From assembly GCA_029243025.1 (NCBI GenBank), contig JAQWSU010000053.1, positions 99,543-163,542 of the forward strand: DNA of 64,000 nucleotides. Direction: 5' to 3'. The notes under the pieces were generated by a model, which was not told where the DNA came from, ran no database searches, and worked only from the letters and a program-made list of their open reading frames with translations. Shown piece by piece: positions 1 through 9,433 of the stretch (its first letter is position 1; every line of letters begins with the position of its first letter). The translations under genes and the position numbers were made by a program. The stretch is from Pirellulaceae bacterium. Lineage in GTDB: Bacteria > Planctomycetota > Planctomycetia > Pirellulales > Pirellulaceae.

Positions 1-284
1 TTGAGTAATCCGGTCCAATCAACCGCGCAGATCACGATCGGCTTGCCCGCACCCAGCAGAACGTATCCAACTGCTTCCAGTGGGTCGTCGATGCCGGTCA
101 CCGGTTTGATCCAACCTCCACACAACGAATGTCCCGCGGGTGGCGTGACGTCAAATCGGAACCTGCCCAGCCGCAGGTTTTCGGTTGAGTCGGCTGCCGA
201 CATCGGCTGGGAGGCGATCACATGAGCCAGTCCGGTGCCCGCCGTAACGGTAACGAACTGGCGACGATTGATTCCGATCTGCAT
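1..284 (-). CDS. Tat-exported protein, neutral ceramidase-like N-terminus (partial)
   Basis: The reading frame opens at an ATG at 284 and runs off the left edge without a stop, so about 94 residues are visible. The N-terminus has a twin-arginine motif (NRRQFV, residues 6-11) followed by a short hydrophobic stretch ending near MSAADS, consistent with Tat export. After it comes RFRFDVTPPAGHSLCGGW and a segment resembling the start of planctomycetal proteins annotated as neutral/alkaline non-lysosomal ceramidase N-terminal domain (DVTPP-type motif, then a hydrophobic strand ending ICAVDW). The family call rests on this short motif only; the catalytic part lies outside the window. Confidence 0.6.
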   Translation of the reverse strand, partial: MQIGINRRQFVTVTAGTGLAHVIASQPMSAADSTENLRLGRFRFDVTPPAGHSLCGGWIKPVTGIDDPLEAVGYVLLGAGKPIVICAVDWTGLL

Positions 285-779
285 GATCTTGGTTCCTCGA
301 GACAACGGGATTCAAAGGCGAATCTAGTTTCATCATGATCGTTCCTGAGCCAAACCGCAAATGATGGAGCGATTTCTCCCGCACCCAAGGGGTAGGTACA
401 GGAGTGAACCGATGGAAACGATGCCCTGGCGTTGCCAACCGAGCGTCCGATGACTGGTAAAGAATATGAGCTGTGAAAGTTCGAACCCATGCATTGGTGA
501 TTGGGGCGGAGCCTGCCGAAGAGTCAATGTGAGCTGACCGGTTTTTTAATCTCGATTTTCGTACACCACTCAACTGTGTTGCAAAAAGGGATGATCGTTG
601 TAACGAATAAATCGGCTGGCAATAAGTCTCTAGATTCCGCGCCAAATCGCTGACGAAATGGCCAGGATGTATTAGTTTTCAGAGAACTTGGGCATTTTGC
701 TGGCGTGTTTCCGCCTAGTTGGAGCTAGTGTTAATTAGTTCATTCCTTACGAAGCGTCGTCGCGCTTGAAGTAGCTGCC
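285..779. other. intergenic, divergent promoters region
   Basis: This 495-base gap separates the divergent ceramidase-like gene and the acyltransferase-ACP-monooxygenase gene, so it must hold both promoters. Open frames on the minus strand here have no recognisable domain and look like chance frames. No clear repeat or RNA structure was seen. Confidence 0.5.
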
Positions 780-3314
780 ATGATTAGAGTTTTTACTTCT
801 TCGAATCTCTGTTTCCTTTTTTCTGGTCAGGGTACGGTATGGGGTAAGGCCACTCGTTCACTGTATGAAGCTTGGCCACTTTATGCTGAACAGTTGGATG
901 CTTGCCTGGAGAAATCGGACAATTGGCTGGATTTAGATCTGCGAAAAGTTCTTTTCGCTCAGGCTGACAGTTTTCGAGATTCGGATTCGATCTATCAACA
1001 AACGGTTTTCGTCCAGCCAGCCCTGTTCGTGATAGAATACGCGCTCAGTCAAGCCTTAATGGAAATAGGAGTCGATCCGTCTGGCTTTGTTGGCCACAGT
1101 GTGGGTGAATATGTGGCTGCTTGTCTGGCCGGAGTTTTCTCGTTTGATACAGGCCTAGAAATTGTGGCCAAGCGAGGACAGTTGATTCAGGAAATGCCTC
1201 CTGGTGCGATGCTTGCTGCTGCTGTTTCCGTTGATGAAACGGAGCAATTTCTTTCTGACAAGATTTCATTAGCTTCGATCAACGGACGTCGGCAGTGTGT
1301 GTTTTCCGGATGCCCGGATGGAATCGATCTACTCGCGAGACAATTGAAAACGCAAGGTATTGCGGCAAAACGGCTCCCTGTGACGCGTGCTTTTCATTCG
1401 GCAATGCTTGACCCTGTCCTGGATCCCTTCCGAGAATTTGTTGGGAGCAAAGATCTGCAGCGACCTCTCCGCCCTTTCATTTCCTGTTTGCATGGGCGTT
1501 GGGCAGATCCGGATGAGGTTAGGCAGGCAGACTATTGGGTGCGTCAGATGCGAGAACCTGTTCAATTTTTGAGGGTGATTCAAGAATTGACCGCGAGACC
1601 TAACGTTTCATTCCTCGAAATCGGCTCAGCGGGTTCAATGTCCCAACTCGTTTCCGCCCATTTCGATAAGAGTGAAACATCGCGGTTTCTGACGACAAGT
1701 CCACCCTCGTATTCCGAAATGAGTGAAGTGAATCATCTGTTTGATGCTCTGAACCAACTTCAAAAGCACGGCTTAGCAGTCGATCTGGAGCGATTTTCGA
1801 GCTTTGTGTTGTGTAAGGATTCTCAAAAATCCTCGATTGAGCATGACAAGAAGGAGGTTCAAAGGGGCGACCTCAATGACGACCAATCCGGAATAGATGC
1901 ATTGGAGGAACAAGTTGCTGATTTGTTTTGTCGAATTCTTGGAATCGATGAGATCGACAAGGACGAGAGTTTTTTGACGGCCGGTGGCAACTCGTTGATG
2001 GCGATGCAGGTCATTTCTCGAATTCGAGCAAGTCACGCCATTTCCATTCCTATCAGTAAGTTCTTTAAGGCGCCGACAGTCAGCGATGTGACTCGCTTGG
2101 CTTGCAATCTTCTACAGAAGAAGACTGGACGGGACAGTCCAAGGGGTGCTACCCCAAGTTCGGACAATAGGCGTTCAAGCCACATCGCTACCGTCGTAGA
2201 ACCATTGCCTTCTGCTGAATCCGCGATGGACAATGGTCGGCGCGGTCAGCAGCAGGCTATGCGTTTCAGTCTTTCTTTCTTTGCCGGCGACGAGAATGCA
2301 AACAGCGAAGATCGATATCGATCTTTGATGGAAGCTGCTCGGTTTGTGGATAAAGCTGGATTTTCCAGTATTTGGCTGCCCGAAAGGCATTTCAATAAAT
2401 TCGGCGGCCTTTACCCGAGTCCAACTGTTTTAGGGGCTTCTATCGCGGCGATTACAAAACAAATCCACATTCGCGGTGGGAGTGTCGTGGCGCCACTGCA
2501 CCATCCGATCAGGATCGCTGAGGAATGGTCGGTCGTCGACAATCTTTCGAAAGGTCGAGTCGGCGTTGCGTTTGGGAGTGGATTTCATCCGAATGACTTT
2601 GTGTTTGCTCCCGATGCTTTCGGCAATCGTAAAGAACGGATGTTTGAAACAATCGCTTCCGTGCAAAACCTCTGGCAAGGTGGTACGTATCAAGGATGTT
2701 CCGGGTCGGGCGACAGGGTTGAAGTTCAAATCTTTCCCCGTCCCTATTCAAGTCAACTACCCATTTGGCTCACGACTTCTCGCAGTGCGGAGACCTTTAC
2801 TGAAGCAGGGCAGCTTAACGCCGGTATCTTGACTTCGCTCTTGCGACTTTCTGTCGCCGAATTAAAGGAACGGATTGGCTTGTACCGCAAGTCGCTGGAA
2901 GAAAACGGGTATGACCCACGTGCTGGACACGTCACTCTGATGCTTCATACGTTTCTTTCCACGAGTCCGAACGATGCACGCTCTCAGGTCGAAGTTCCTT
3001 TGAGGGCTTATCTGCGAAGCCACATGGAGCATACAAAGGCCGTTTCTTTTGGCAAAGTCATCGATGCGAATGATGCTCGCCTGAGTCCAGAGGAGGAGGA
3101 AATGCTACTCGACTATGCTCTCGATCGATATCTCGAAACAAGTTCACTCATTGGTACAGAAGAATCATGCTTCGACACCGTGACGCAACTTAAGCGGATT
3201 GGCGTTGATGAAATTGCCTGCTTGGTGGATTTCGGTGTTGAGCATGCATCTCTGATGTCGAGCCTTCAGCACTTGCAACGGCTGCGATCACGAATCGAGC
3301 TTTCCAACGAGTAA
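780..3314 (+). CDS. acyltransferase-ACP-luciferase-like monooxygenase fusion (PKS/NRPS type)
   Basis: 844 residues with three domains. Residues about 10-300 are a polyketide-type acyltransferase: FSGQG at 14-18, the GHSVGEY nucleophile motif with Ser107, and AFHSAML with His206. Residues about 372-445 are an acyl/peptidyl carrier domain with GGNS, where Ser405 is the expected phosphopantetheine site. Residues about 494-835 are an FMN-dependent luciferase-like monooxygenase of the MupA/Atu3671 type, with WLPERHF and GSVVAPLHHP motifs. In known systems such oxygenase domains act on carrier-bound substrates inside PKS/NRPS assembly lines. No ketosynthase, condensation, adenylation or thioesterase domain is present and no PKS genes flank it, so it may load and oxidise an acyl unit in trans. 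A partner phosphopantetheinyl transferase must be elsewhere. Confidence 0.9.
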   Translation: MIRVFTSSNLCFLFSGQGTVWGKATRSLYEAWPLYAEQLDACLEKSDNWLDLDLRKVLFAQADSFRDSDSIYQQTVFVQPALFVIEYALSQALMEIGVDPSGFVGHSVGEYVAACLAGVFSFDTGLEIVAKRGQLIQEMPPGAMLAAAVSVDETEQFLSDKISLASINGRRQCVFSGCPDGIDLLARQLKTQGIAAKRLPVTRAFHSAMLDPVLDPFREFVGSKDLQRPLRPFISCLHGRWADPDEVRQADYWVRQMREPVQFLRVIQELTARPNVSFLEIGSAGSMSQLVSAHFDKSETSRFLTTSPPSYSEMSEVNHLFDALNQLQKHGLAVDLERFSSFVLCKDSQKSSIEHDKKEVQRGDLNDDQSGIDALEEQVADLFCRILGIDEIDKDESFLTAGGNSLMAMQVISRIRASHAISIPISKFFKAPTVSDVTRLACNLLQKKTGRDSPRGATPSSDNRRSSHIATVVEPLPSAESAMDNGRRGQQQAMRFSLSFFAGDENANSEDRYRSLMEAARFVDKAGFSSIWLPERHFNKFGGLYPSPTVLGASIAAITKQIHIRGGSVVAPLHHPIRIAEEWSVVDNLSKGRVGVAFGSGFHPNDFVFAPDAFGNRKERMFETIASVQNLWQGGTYQGCSGSGDRVEVQIFPRPYSSQLPIWLTTSRSAETFTEAGQLNAGILTSLLRLSVAELKERIGLYRKSLEENGYDPRAGHVTLMLHTFLSTSPNDARSQVEVPLRAYLRSHMEHTKAVSFGKVIDANDARLSPEEEEMLLDYALDRYLETSSLIGTEESCFDTVTQLKRIGVDEIACLVDFGVEHASLMSSLQHLQRLRSRIELSNE

Positions 3315-3558
3315 AAGCTGCCTGGTATTCAACGAACTGCCATGGGTTTTCTGGCTTCCCTGGAATCGTGGCTGTTCAACTGTTATAGTCGCGAACTCTG
3401 ATCTGCAGACAATGCGGCCGCAGCATTTATGGCATTGGCCAATTTGCCACACGAGGCAGGTGAACGCCTGATAAATGTGCACAAGAGGCATGATACACAC
3501 GACCGACGCGTGGATAGGCACCAGCAAAATTCCCGTAAATTCTAAGGACATTAAGAGC

Positions 3559-4047
3559 ATGAAAACTAACGTCACTGTCGTACTGATTTTTGCCTGTCTT
3601 GCTACCAGTGCTTTGGCTCAAGACGCCAATAAAAAAAAGGCCGCTAAGAAAGCACAGAGAGACAAGATTCTAGTCGAAGTGACAGACGTACTCGAACAAT
3701 GGAAGACGGCGTTCAACGCAAAAGATGCGGAGGCCCTTTCCAAGCTTTACGACCTGAAGGCCGATGTGATTTATGACGATGACGTTCATCATCGCAGCAG
3801 AAAATCATTGCTGAAAAGATTCGAGGAGGAATTTGGTAAAGACGGTGCTGTACAACAGGAAATTACCGAGGTGGATCGCAAGATTCTTTCGCCCCGCATT
3901 GTTGTTGAGACAGGCGTTTGGAAAAACACCGGTAGCACCGACAAATCACGAGCAGATCGTGGGCGCTACAGTTGCATCTTGGTCAAGAAAAAAGGCAAAT
4001 GGCTGATTGTTCAGGATCGAGGTTGGGCTCAACCAGCCAAAAAGTAA
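3559..4047 (+). CDS. secreted NTF2/SnoaL-like protein
   Basis: The ATG at 3559 is preferred over an upstream in-frame ATG at 3475 because it gives a clean signal peptide (MKTNVTVVLIFACLATSALA, cleavage before QDAN) and has an AAGGA Shine-Dalgarno-like sequence 12 bases upstream. The 162-residue product has a lysine-rich linker and then a DUF4440/SnoaL-like fold: a helix with LEQWKTAFNAKDAEALSKLY, a central VIYDDDVHHRS segment and a C-terminal beta region ending in LIVQDRGW. These folds serve as small enzymes or binding domains; no catalytic assignment is possible. A second NTF2-like secreted protein lies at 36169-36720. Confidence 0.75.
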   Translation: MKTNVTVVLIFACLATSALAQDANKKKAAKKAQRDKILVEVTDVLEQWKTAFNAKDAEALSKLYDLKADVIYDDDVHHRSRKSLLKRFEEEFGKDGAVQQEITEVDRKILSPRIVVETGVWKNTGSTDKSRADRGRYSCILVKKKGKWLIVQDRGWAQPAKK

Positions 4048-4279
4048 TCAGGAGAATTATGCCAGTTTGTTCACTCCATCCGGCTCCTGCGACACATGCT
4101 TGAGTTCGTCGAATTCGCGTCGTAAGGCATCGACACGACGGCAAGAAGATGCATCGGCGGTAGGACAAGGTAAAGCAGGGATATGAATGATGAATTTCAA
4201 AAGCTGCGCCGGTGGATCGCATAGGACCCGAAGTCGTTCGCAACGCCGATTTATCGATGACCGCTAATGGCGGGGCGCA

Positions 4280-4747
4280 TCATTCCGCAATCTTTAAATC
4301 GCCAATTTCGTGACGTTTCCCATCCGGATCCCGGTAATAAACTGTGTACTGTCCTTGAGAAGCCTCAGGTAGAACGAGTCGACGACCCTTCTCTGGGTTC
4401 GTGTCAGTATGGACTGACGTGATGACCGTCATTTCAATTTGGTTGTCTGCGACTGTCGTCTTCACATCGATCGGAACAATCGCAGAATTTTGCTGCCAAT
4501 CACCGCCAATGTACTTCATCGGAATAAGAATCTGTCCGTCTTGAGACGCGGGATCGCCGAGCTTAATTTGGCCGACGTAGGCGAGCGGTTTTGCCTCTCG
4601 GGTAATCGTTCGAACGGTCGCGTCACAACCTGCAAGCACGACGATAGCCACGGCGGTAAGCAAACTCAGCGAGTTTATCCTCGAGTTTTGACTCGGGTGC
4701 TGGCTTCGCGCCGGCAGCGTTCCGTTGTCGGCAACTGCTCGATCCAA
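4280..4747 (-). CDS. lipoprotein of unknown function
   Basis: 155 residues if translation begins at the TTG at 4747; no ATG lies before the hydrophobic segment, so the start is uncertain. The N-terminal hydrophobic stretch LLTAVAIVVLAGC has a lipobox (LAGC), so the mature protein is probably lipid-anchored. The rest is a small beta-rich domain (about 110 residues) with no family I recognise. It is convergent with the NTF2-like gene and has no obvious operon partner. Confidence 0.65.
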   Translation of the reverse strand: MDRAVADNGTLPARSQHPSQNSRINSLSLLTAVAIVVLAGCDATVRTITREAKPLAYVGQIKLGDPASQDGQILIPMKYIGGDWQQNSAIVPIDVKTTVADNQIEMTVITSVHTDTNPEKGRRLVLPEASQGQYTVYYRDPDGKRHEIGDLKIAE

Positions 4748-5077
4748 ATTAATTACTAGCTGACCTGCGATTATTTTTTGCGAAATGATGGTACTCCTTG
4801 ATTCTAACGCTGCGAGGATTGACGGCGAAGCTTAAGGCTTTGGCTGCAAGGCAGCAAGTGTTTATTGAGCCGCCGGCAATTCGTGATGGCTGTTGTTGCG
4901 TTCCCTGAAGACTTTCGTTCGATCCGTCGAATTGTTGGGGAAAATACTGTCCATTTCTGGAGTTTAAAGGCATGTGCGAGGGAGATTCCCTTGAGCATGG
5001 GCAATGAATTGGAGTTTTATCGAGCTGTCAACTAAAATATCAGCTCACGTTGTTTCACTCTAGGCTGAGAATTTGTA
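4748..5077. other. intergenic region
   Basis: A 330-base divergent gap between the lipoprotein gene and the DUF1552 gene. Short minus-strand frames here have no family features. Nothing structured was seen. Confidence 0.4.
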
Positions 5078-6340
5078 ATGCGAACAGTCCTTGATCGACG
5101 AACTTTGCTTCGTGGCGCCGGCGTGGCAATTGGCTTGCCGATGTTGGAGGCGATGGTCCCATCTGCAAGAGCGGCCGAAGCAAAACGACCCATCAAGCGA
5201 TTTGTCTGTCTTTCCAATAATTATGGCGTTTACCGGAAGGCGTTTTTTCCCAACAGTGAGCAAGCCGGCGCTAGCTACGAAATGCCGGAGACCCTTCAGC
5301 CGTTGGAACGCCATCGTGAGCAATTAACCGTTTTTTCGAATCTGGATCACGGCAATACGATTGGTCATCAGGGCGTGCCTGTGTTACTGAGTGGTGTGCG
5401 TCCACACCTTGCCACGCACTTTTCCGAAGGCAATATCAGTGTTGATCAGAAGATTGCCGAGTATGAGGGCGCTGCCACGCGTTTTCCGTCGATGACGGTC
5501 CGCGTGAATGAGTCGAATTTTGTCAGCTTTACTCGGACAGGAGTTCAAGTTCCTGCCATCGACCTGCGGAAAATGTATCGGGCGTTATTTCTGGAGGAGT
5601 CTTCGGAAAAGAAAGCGAGTGTTTCAGATCGCCTGAAACGGCGACATAGCATTTTGGATGTTGTGCTCGATAAGGCAAAGTCTGTTCACCAGGATCTAGG
5701 GAAACGTGATCAACAGAAGTTTGCCGAATACTTAGACGCCGTTCGTACGCTGGAAAAGAAAATCGAACAGCAGCAGCCCTGGTTGGATCGCCCAAAACCG
5801 ACAACCGACCGCTCCGAACCGGTACAGGGGAGAGGCACCGAGGCAGATCTGAAAGCGACGGTTGAGTTGATCGCTTTGGCCTTTCAGACGGATGCCACTC
5901 GCGCGATTACGCTTTCATCCGGGTTTGCGAATGGTGACTTTGGATTGAGTGGTGGTTATCACGGTTTTTCTCATCATGGAGAGCGGCCTGACCATATCGC
6001 CGCGCTCAAGCTGATCGAGAATAACAAAATGCGTCAGATGGCGCACCTGATTGATTTGCTCAAAGCACAGGAAGACTTGATCAATGGCGGAACGTTGCTG
6101 GATCATACTACCGTCATGTTTGGCTGCGGTATGGCGACTGGCCCCCATTCGACAAAAAATTTGCCTTTGTTATTGGCAGGTGGAGGTTTCCAGCATGGTG
6201 AGCACAAGGTTTATTCGGCAGAAGATTCTCGCCGCGTGCCTGCTGCGAACCTGCTGTTGTCGATTCTTCAGCATCACGGTCTTGAGATTGATCAATTCGG
6301 ATCGAGCACCGGAGCGCTGCCGGATTTCGATTGGAGTTAA
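5078..6340 (+). CDS. DUF1552 domain protein, Tat-exported
   Basis: 420 residues beginning MRTVLDRRTLLRGAGVAIGL, a twin-arginine signal (DRRTLLRG) followed by a hydrophobic core and cleavage near ARAAEA. The body matches the planctomycete/verrucomicrobial DUF1552 family, including a long helical segment around LEKKIEQQQPW and a histidine-rich FSHHGERPDH segment in the C-terminal third. The family is related to DUF1501/sulfatase-like alkaline phosphatase superfamily proteins, but its reaction is not established. The stop codon directly abuts the start of the DUF1592 cytochrome gene, the usual arrangement for this pair, so the two are very probably co-transcribed and work together outside the cytoplasm. 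Confidence 0.9.
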   Translation: MRTVLDRRTLLRGAGVAIGLPMLEAMVPSARAAEAKRPIKRFVCLSNNYGVYRKAFFPNSEQAGASYEMPETLQPLERHREQLTVFSNLDHGNTIGHQGVPVLLSGVRPHLATHFSEGNISVDQKIAEYEGAATRFPSMTVRVNESNFVSFTRTGVQVPAIDLRKMYRALFLEESSEKKASVSDRLKRRHSILDVVLDKAKSVHQDLGKRDQQKFAEYLDAVRTLEKKIEQQQPWLDRPKPTTDRSEPVQGRGTEADLKATVELIALAFQTDATRAITLSSGFANGDFGLSGGYHGFSHHGERPDHIAALKLIENNKMRQMAHLIDLLKAQEDLINGGTLLDHTTVMFGCGMATGPHSTKNLPLLLAGGGFQHGEHKVYSAEDSRRVPAANLLLSILQHHGLEIDQFGSSTGALPDFDWS

Positions 6341-9300
6341 TTGCGCGTGCGAATGTTGCTCGTTACGATTCTGGTGATCCTGTCATGCAGTGGAACGCAC
6401 GCCGAACCAGTCGATGTGGTACGGCCATTTCTTGAGAAACACTGTTTTTCATGCCACGGTGCCGATAAGCAAGAAAACGATCTGCGTGTTGATACGTTGG
6501 CGGTGGATCTTTCTGATGTTGAAACGTTGAGACGCTGGCAAGGGATTTTGGATCAACTCAATCTGGGCGAGATGCCTCCTGAAAGCGAACCGACGCCGGA
6601 CGCGTCGCGGCAAGCCGAGGTGATTGATTTGCTGACGCAGCGATTGCGTAAGGCTTACGCCGCCCGTCGCAGTACCGGTGGAAAAACGGTTACACGCCGT
6701 TTAAATCGATTTGAGTTGCGGAACACGGTACGCGATCTGTTGTACATCAACGATCCGGAAATGCGAGTTGGAAACGTCGCCCGTTTGGTCGACAACAATG
6801 GCAACGGTAGCGTCGAAAATACGAGCAACGATCCTTTTCGATCTTTTCCGGGGGATGAGGTGGAACAGGGCTTCGACAACATCGGCAATCGCTTGGTGAT
6901 GTCCGATTTTCTCCTGAACCTAATGTTTGACGCGAGCGAGGAAAGTCTCTTACTTGCAACGGAAGCAGGTCCACGTCCCAAGGTGCCGACTCGAAACCTG
7001 ACCGGACATATTGTGAAGAAGCCGCGCGGAGACCTCGAACGAATCGCTCGCGAGGTCCAGCCAGATTGGGACACGTTTTATCGACGCGAGACGATTACAC
7101 CCGATGAGTTACGGGGCGGTGTGGGTACCTCTTGTCGTTATCGCATCACCGTTGAAATCTCCAGCCAGAATCAGCAGCATCCCTGGGGGCAGATGGTCAC
7201 TGCCAGTCAGGATGAGCCAATGCGAATTCAGTTGCGACTGTTTAAAACCAGAACACGTAACGATCACATTTCACTGCAGACGTTCGAGGTTCCAGGGGAT
7301 GGTCAAAAGCGAACTTTTACCGTTGAGTGTTGGATCGACACTCGCTGGACACCACAGCTGATCTGGGAAAATGGGCCTACGGATCGTGAGGCTCGCAGCG
7401 ACTCGATTGTGAAGACATTTCTGTCAGACAAGTATCGTACGCCGCCCGATCGTAAACAGATTACAGATAACGAGAAGTACAAAGAAGCTCGGCAACAGTG
7501 GTCCCGCGAGATGGCCGTGGGGGCGCTGGAAGATTATCGTGGCCCCAGCGTGCAAATCCATCGTCTGAGTTTGGAGCCCCTCATTGATGAGTGGCCACCG
7601 CAGAGCCACACTGCACTCTATGGGAGTGGTCACACTGCTTCTGGTCAGCGGGAGGAAGATTCGATCGAGCCGCTCCTGCTGCGTTTTGCCGAGCGTGCTT
7701 TTCGCCGACCCGTTACAGCGGCAGAAATCTCGCCGATTGTAGAACTGGTTCGCTCGCGATTAAAGCCTCAATCCAGGCCAGAACCAAAGGCGATACAGAA
7801 GCTTCGTTATCGTGCTTATCAGGGGAAGTGGTCGAAATTGCCCGACTTCTCACAGCTGAATCCGGAAAACGAAGGATTGGCGGCTAGCGGTTTGATCGAC
7901 ATTCGTCTGGCTGGTCGTGATGACTATTTTGGACTGGTCTTCGAGGGGCAGCTTGTTGTGAAGCAGGCGGGTGAATACACGTTTCAGTTGGCCTCTGACG
8001 ATGGAGCTCGCATGCTTGTCGACGGGCGGCAGGTGATTGAGCACGACGGTCTGCATGGCGCCTCGCAAAAAAAAGGCAAGTTGAAGCTCGAACCGGGAAT
8101 TTCTTCATTGTACGTCGAGTACTTTGCTTATGGCCGTCCTAATCGCTTTCATGCTTCCTGGAGCGGACCTGGATTTCAAGATGTTCCGCTTGCCGTCAAA
8201 GAGAACTCAAGTAAGAAGCCGGTGAGTTTAGATCGTGAGACAGCTCGCCGGATCAAAGCCTTGCAGGCCGGTTACACGGCGATTCTGTGTTCACCCGATT
8301 TTCTGTACTTGCGAGAATCTGGTGGTCCCTTGACTAGCTTTGAGATTGCGTCGCGCATGAGTTACTTTCTGTGGTCGTCCATGCCTGACAAAGAACTGTT
8401 TGAATTAGCGAGGACCGATCGCCTGACAGATCCTCAGGTGCGTCGCCAACAGGTCGACCGAATGCTTGCTGATGATCGAAGTGCTGCCTTTACGAGACAC
8501 TTTACAGAACGCTGGCTGCGACTCGATAAGCTGGCGGAGACGCCGCCCGAATTGACCGGGCCGTTTCGAGTCTATTGGGATCGACGCTTGGAACCGCAAA
8601 TTGTTGCCCAAACGGATGCCTACTTTGCAGATTTGGTGAAAACGAATGGACCGTTGCGGCTGCTGATTGATTCCGATTACACCTTTTTGAATGAAGCCAT
8701 CGCTTCGGTGTTCTACAACCGAAAAGATGTTCGCGGTGAATCGTTGCGAAAGGTAGTGACAAACGATCGGCGTCGAGGCGGTATCTTAACACAGCCCAGT
8801 GTGATGACCGCCACAGCGAATGGTGTCGATACCTCACCGGTTAAGCGGGGAGTCTGGGTGTTGGAAAGTATCTTGGGGATGCCTCCTTCACCTCCTCCGC
8901 CCGATGTGGAACCGCTCTCGCCCGATTTGCGGAATGCGAAGACGATTAGCGAACAACTGAAGATCCACCGCCAGCAAGAGGTCTGCAATCGGTGTCACCG
9001 AAAAATCGACCCCTTGGGCTTCGCGTTCGAAAACTTTGATCCCATTGGTCGTTGGCGCGAACGATACCCGAAGGGCGGCCCCCCGATTGACGCATCGACG
9101 ACGATGGCAAACGATCGTGAAGTGATGAATGTCGTGGAACTCAAGCAACTGCTGCTGGAACGCGAAGGTCAGGTGGCTCGCTGCCTCACGGAAAAGATGT
9201 TGACCTATGCAACAGGCCGATTGCTTGAGCCAACCGATCGCGGCGAGGTTGATGCGATTGTCGAACAATGGAAGCTTGACGGTTATCGCATGCGCGATCT

Positions 9301-9343
9301 GATCCAATTGGTGGTTCAGAACGACGTCTTCCTGACGAAGTAA
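6341..9343 (+). CDS. planctomycete cytochrome c / DUF1592-DUF1588-DUF1585 protein with PA14 domain
   Basis: About 1000 residues. Start is TTG at 6341, immediately after the DUF1552 stop, or ATG at 6353; both leave a signal peptide ending at THAEP. Residues 35-39 (CFSCH) are a c-type haem site of the PSD1 class, followed by DUF1587, DUF1592, DUF1588 and DUF1585 regions; the C-terminal part has a second CxxCH (VCNRCHRKIDPLGFAFENFD). A PA14 carbohydrate-binding domain sits in the middle at about residues 500-610 (AGEYTFQLASDDGARMLVDG). The family is typical of planctomycete and verrucomicrobial polysaccharide breakdown loci and probably has a periplasmic redox role with the DUF1552 partner. Substrate unknown. 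Confidence 0.9.
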   Translation: MRVRMLLVTILVILSCSGTHAEPVDVVRPFLEKHCFSCHGADKQENDLRVDTLAVDLSDVETLRRWQGILDQLNLGEMPPESEPTPDASRQAEVIDLLTQRLRKAYAARRSTGGKTVTRRLNRFELRNTVRDLLYINDPEMRVGNVARLVDNNGNGSVENTSNDPFRSFPGDEVEQGFDNIGNRLVMSDFLLNLMFDASEESLLLATEAGPRPKVPTRNLTGHIVKKPRGDLERIAREVQPDWDTFYRRETITPDELRGGVGTSCRYRITVEISSQNQQHPWGQMVTASQDEPMRIQLRLFKTRTRNDHISLQTFEVPGDGQKRTFTVECWIDTRWTPQLIWENGPTDREARSDSIVKTFLSDKYRTPPDRKQITDNEKYKEARQQWSREMAVGALEDYRGPSVQIHRLSLEPLIDEWPPQSHTALYGSGHTASGQREEDSIEPLLLRFAERAFRRPVTAAEISPIVELVRSRLKPQSRPEPKAIQKLRYRAYQGKWSKLPDFSQLNPENEGLAASGLIDIRLAGRDDYFGLVFEGQLVVKQAGEYTFQLASDDGARMLVDGRQVIEHDGLHGASQKKGKLKLEPGISSLYVEYFAYGRPNRFHASWSGPGFQDVPLAVKENSSKKPVSLDRETARRIKALQAGYTAILCSPDFLYLRESGGPLTSFEIASRMSYFLWSSMPDKELFELARTDRLTDPQVRRQQVDRMLADDRSAAFTRHFTERWLRLDKLAETPPELTGPFRVYWDRRLEPQIVAQTDAYFADLVKTNGPLRLLIDSDYTFLNEAIASVFYNRKDVRGESLRKVVTNDRRRGGILTQPSVMTATANGVDTSPVKRGVWVLESILGMPPSPPPPDVEPLSPDLRNAKTISEQLKIHRQQEVCNRCHRKIDPLGFAFENFDPIGRWRERYPKGGPPIDASTTMANDREVMNVVELKQLLLEREGQVARCLTEKMLTYATGRLLEPTDRGEVDAIVEQWKLDGYRMRDLIQLVVQNDVFLTK

Positions 9344-9433
9344 ATGCTCAACGGCTTACCGGTCCATCGCCGACTTTCCAGAATTTGGCTTCACCGTTTG
9401 TCTGAATGGTTCAGGAGGTTTTCTCAACCGACG

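Noticed and set aside
151..645. 164-residue minus-strand frame
   Set aside because: Overlaps the start of the Tat-exported ceramidase-like gene in another frame and has no recognisable domain.
4439..4759. 106-residue plus-strand frame antisense to the lipoprotein gene
   Set aside because: Antisense shadow of a gene with a clear lipobox.
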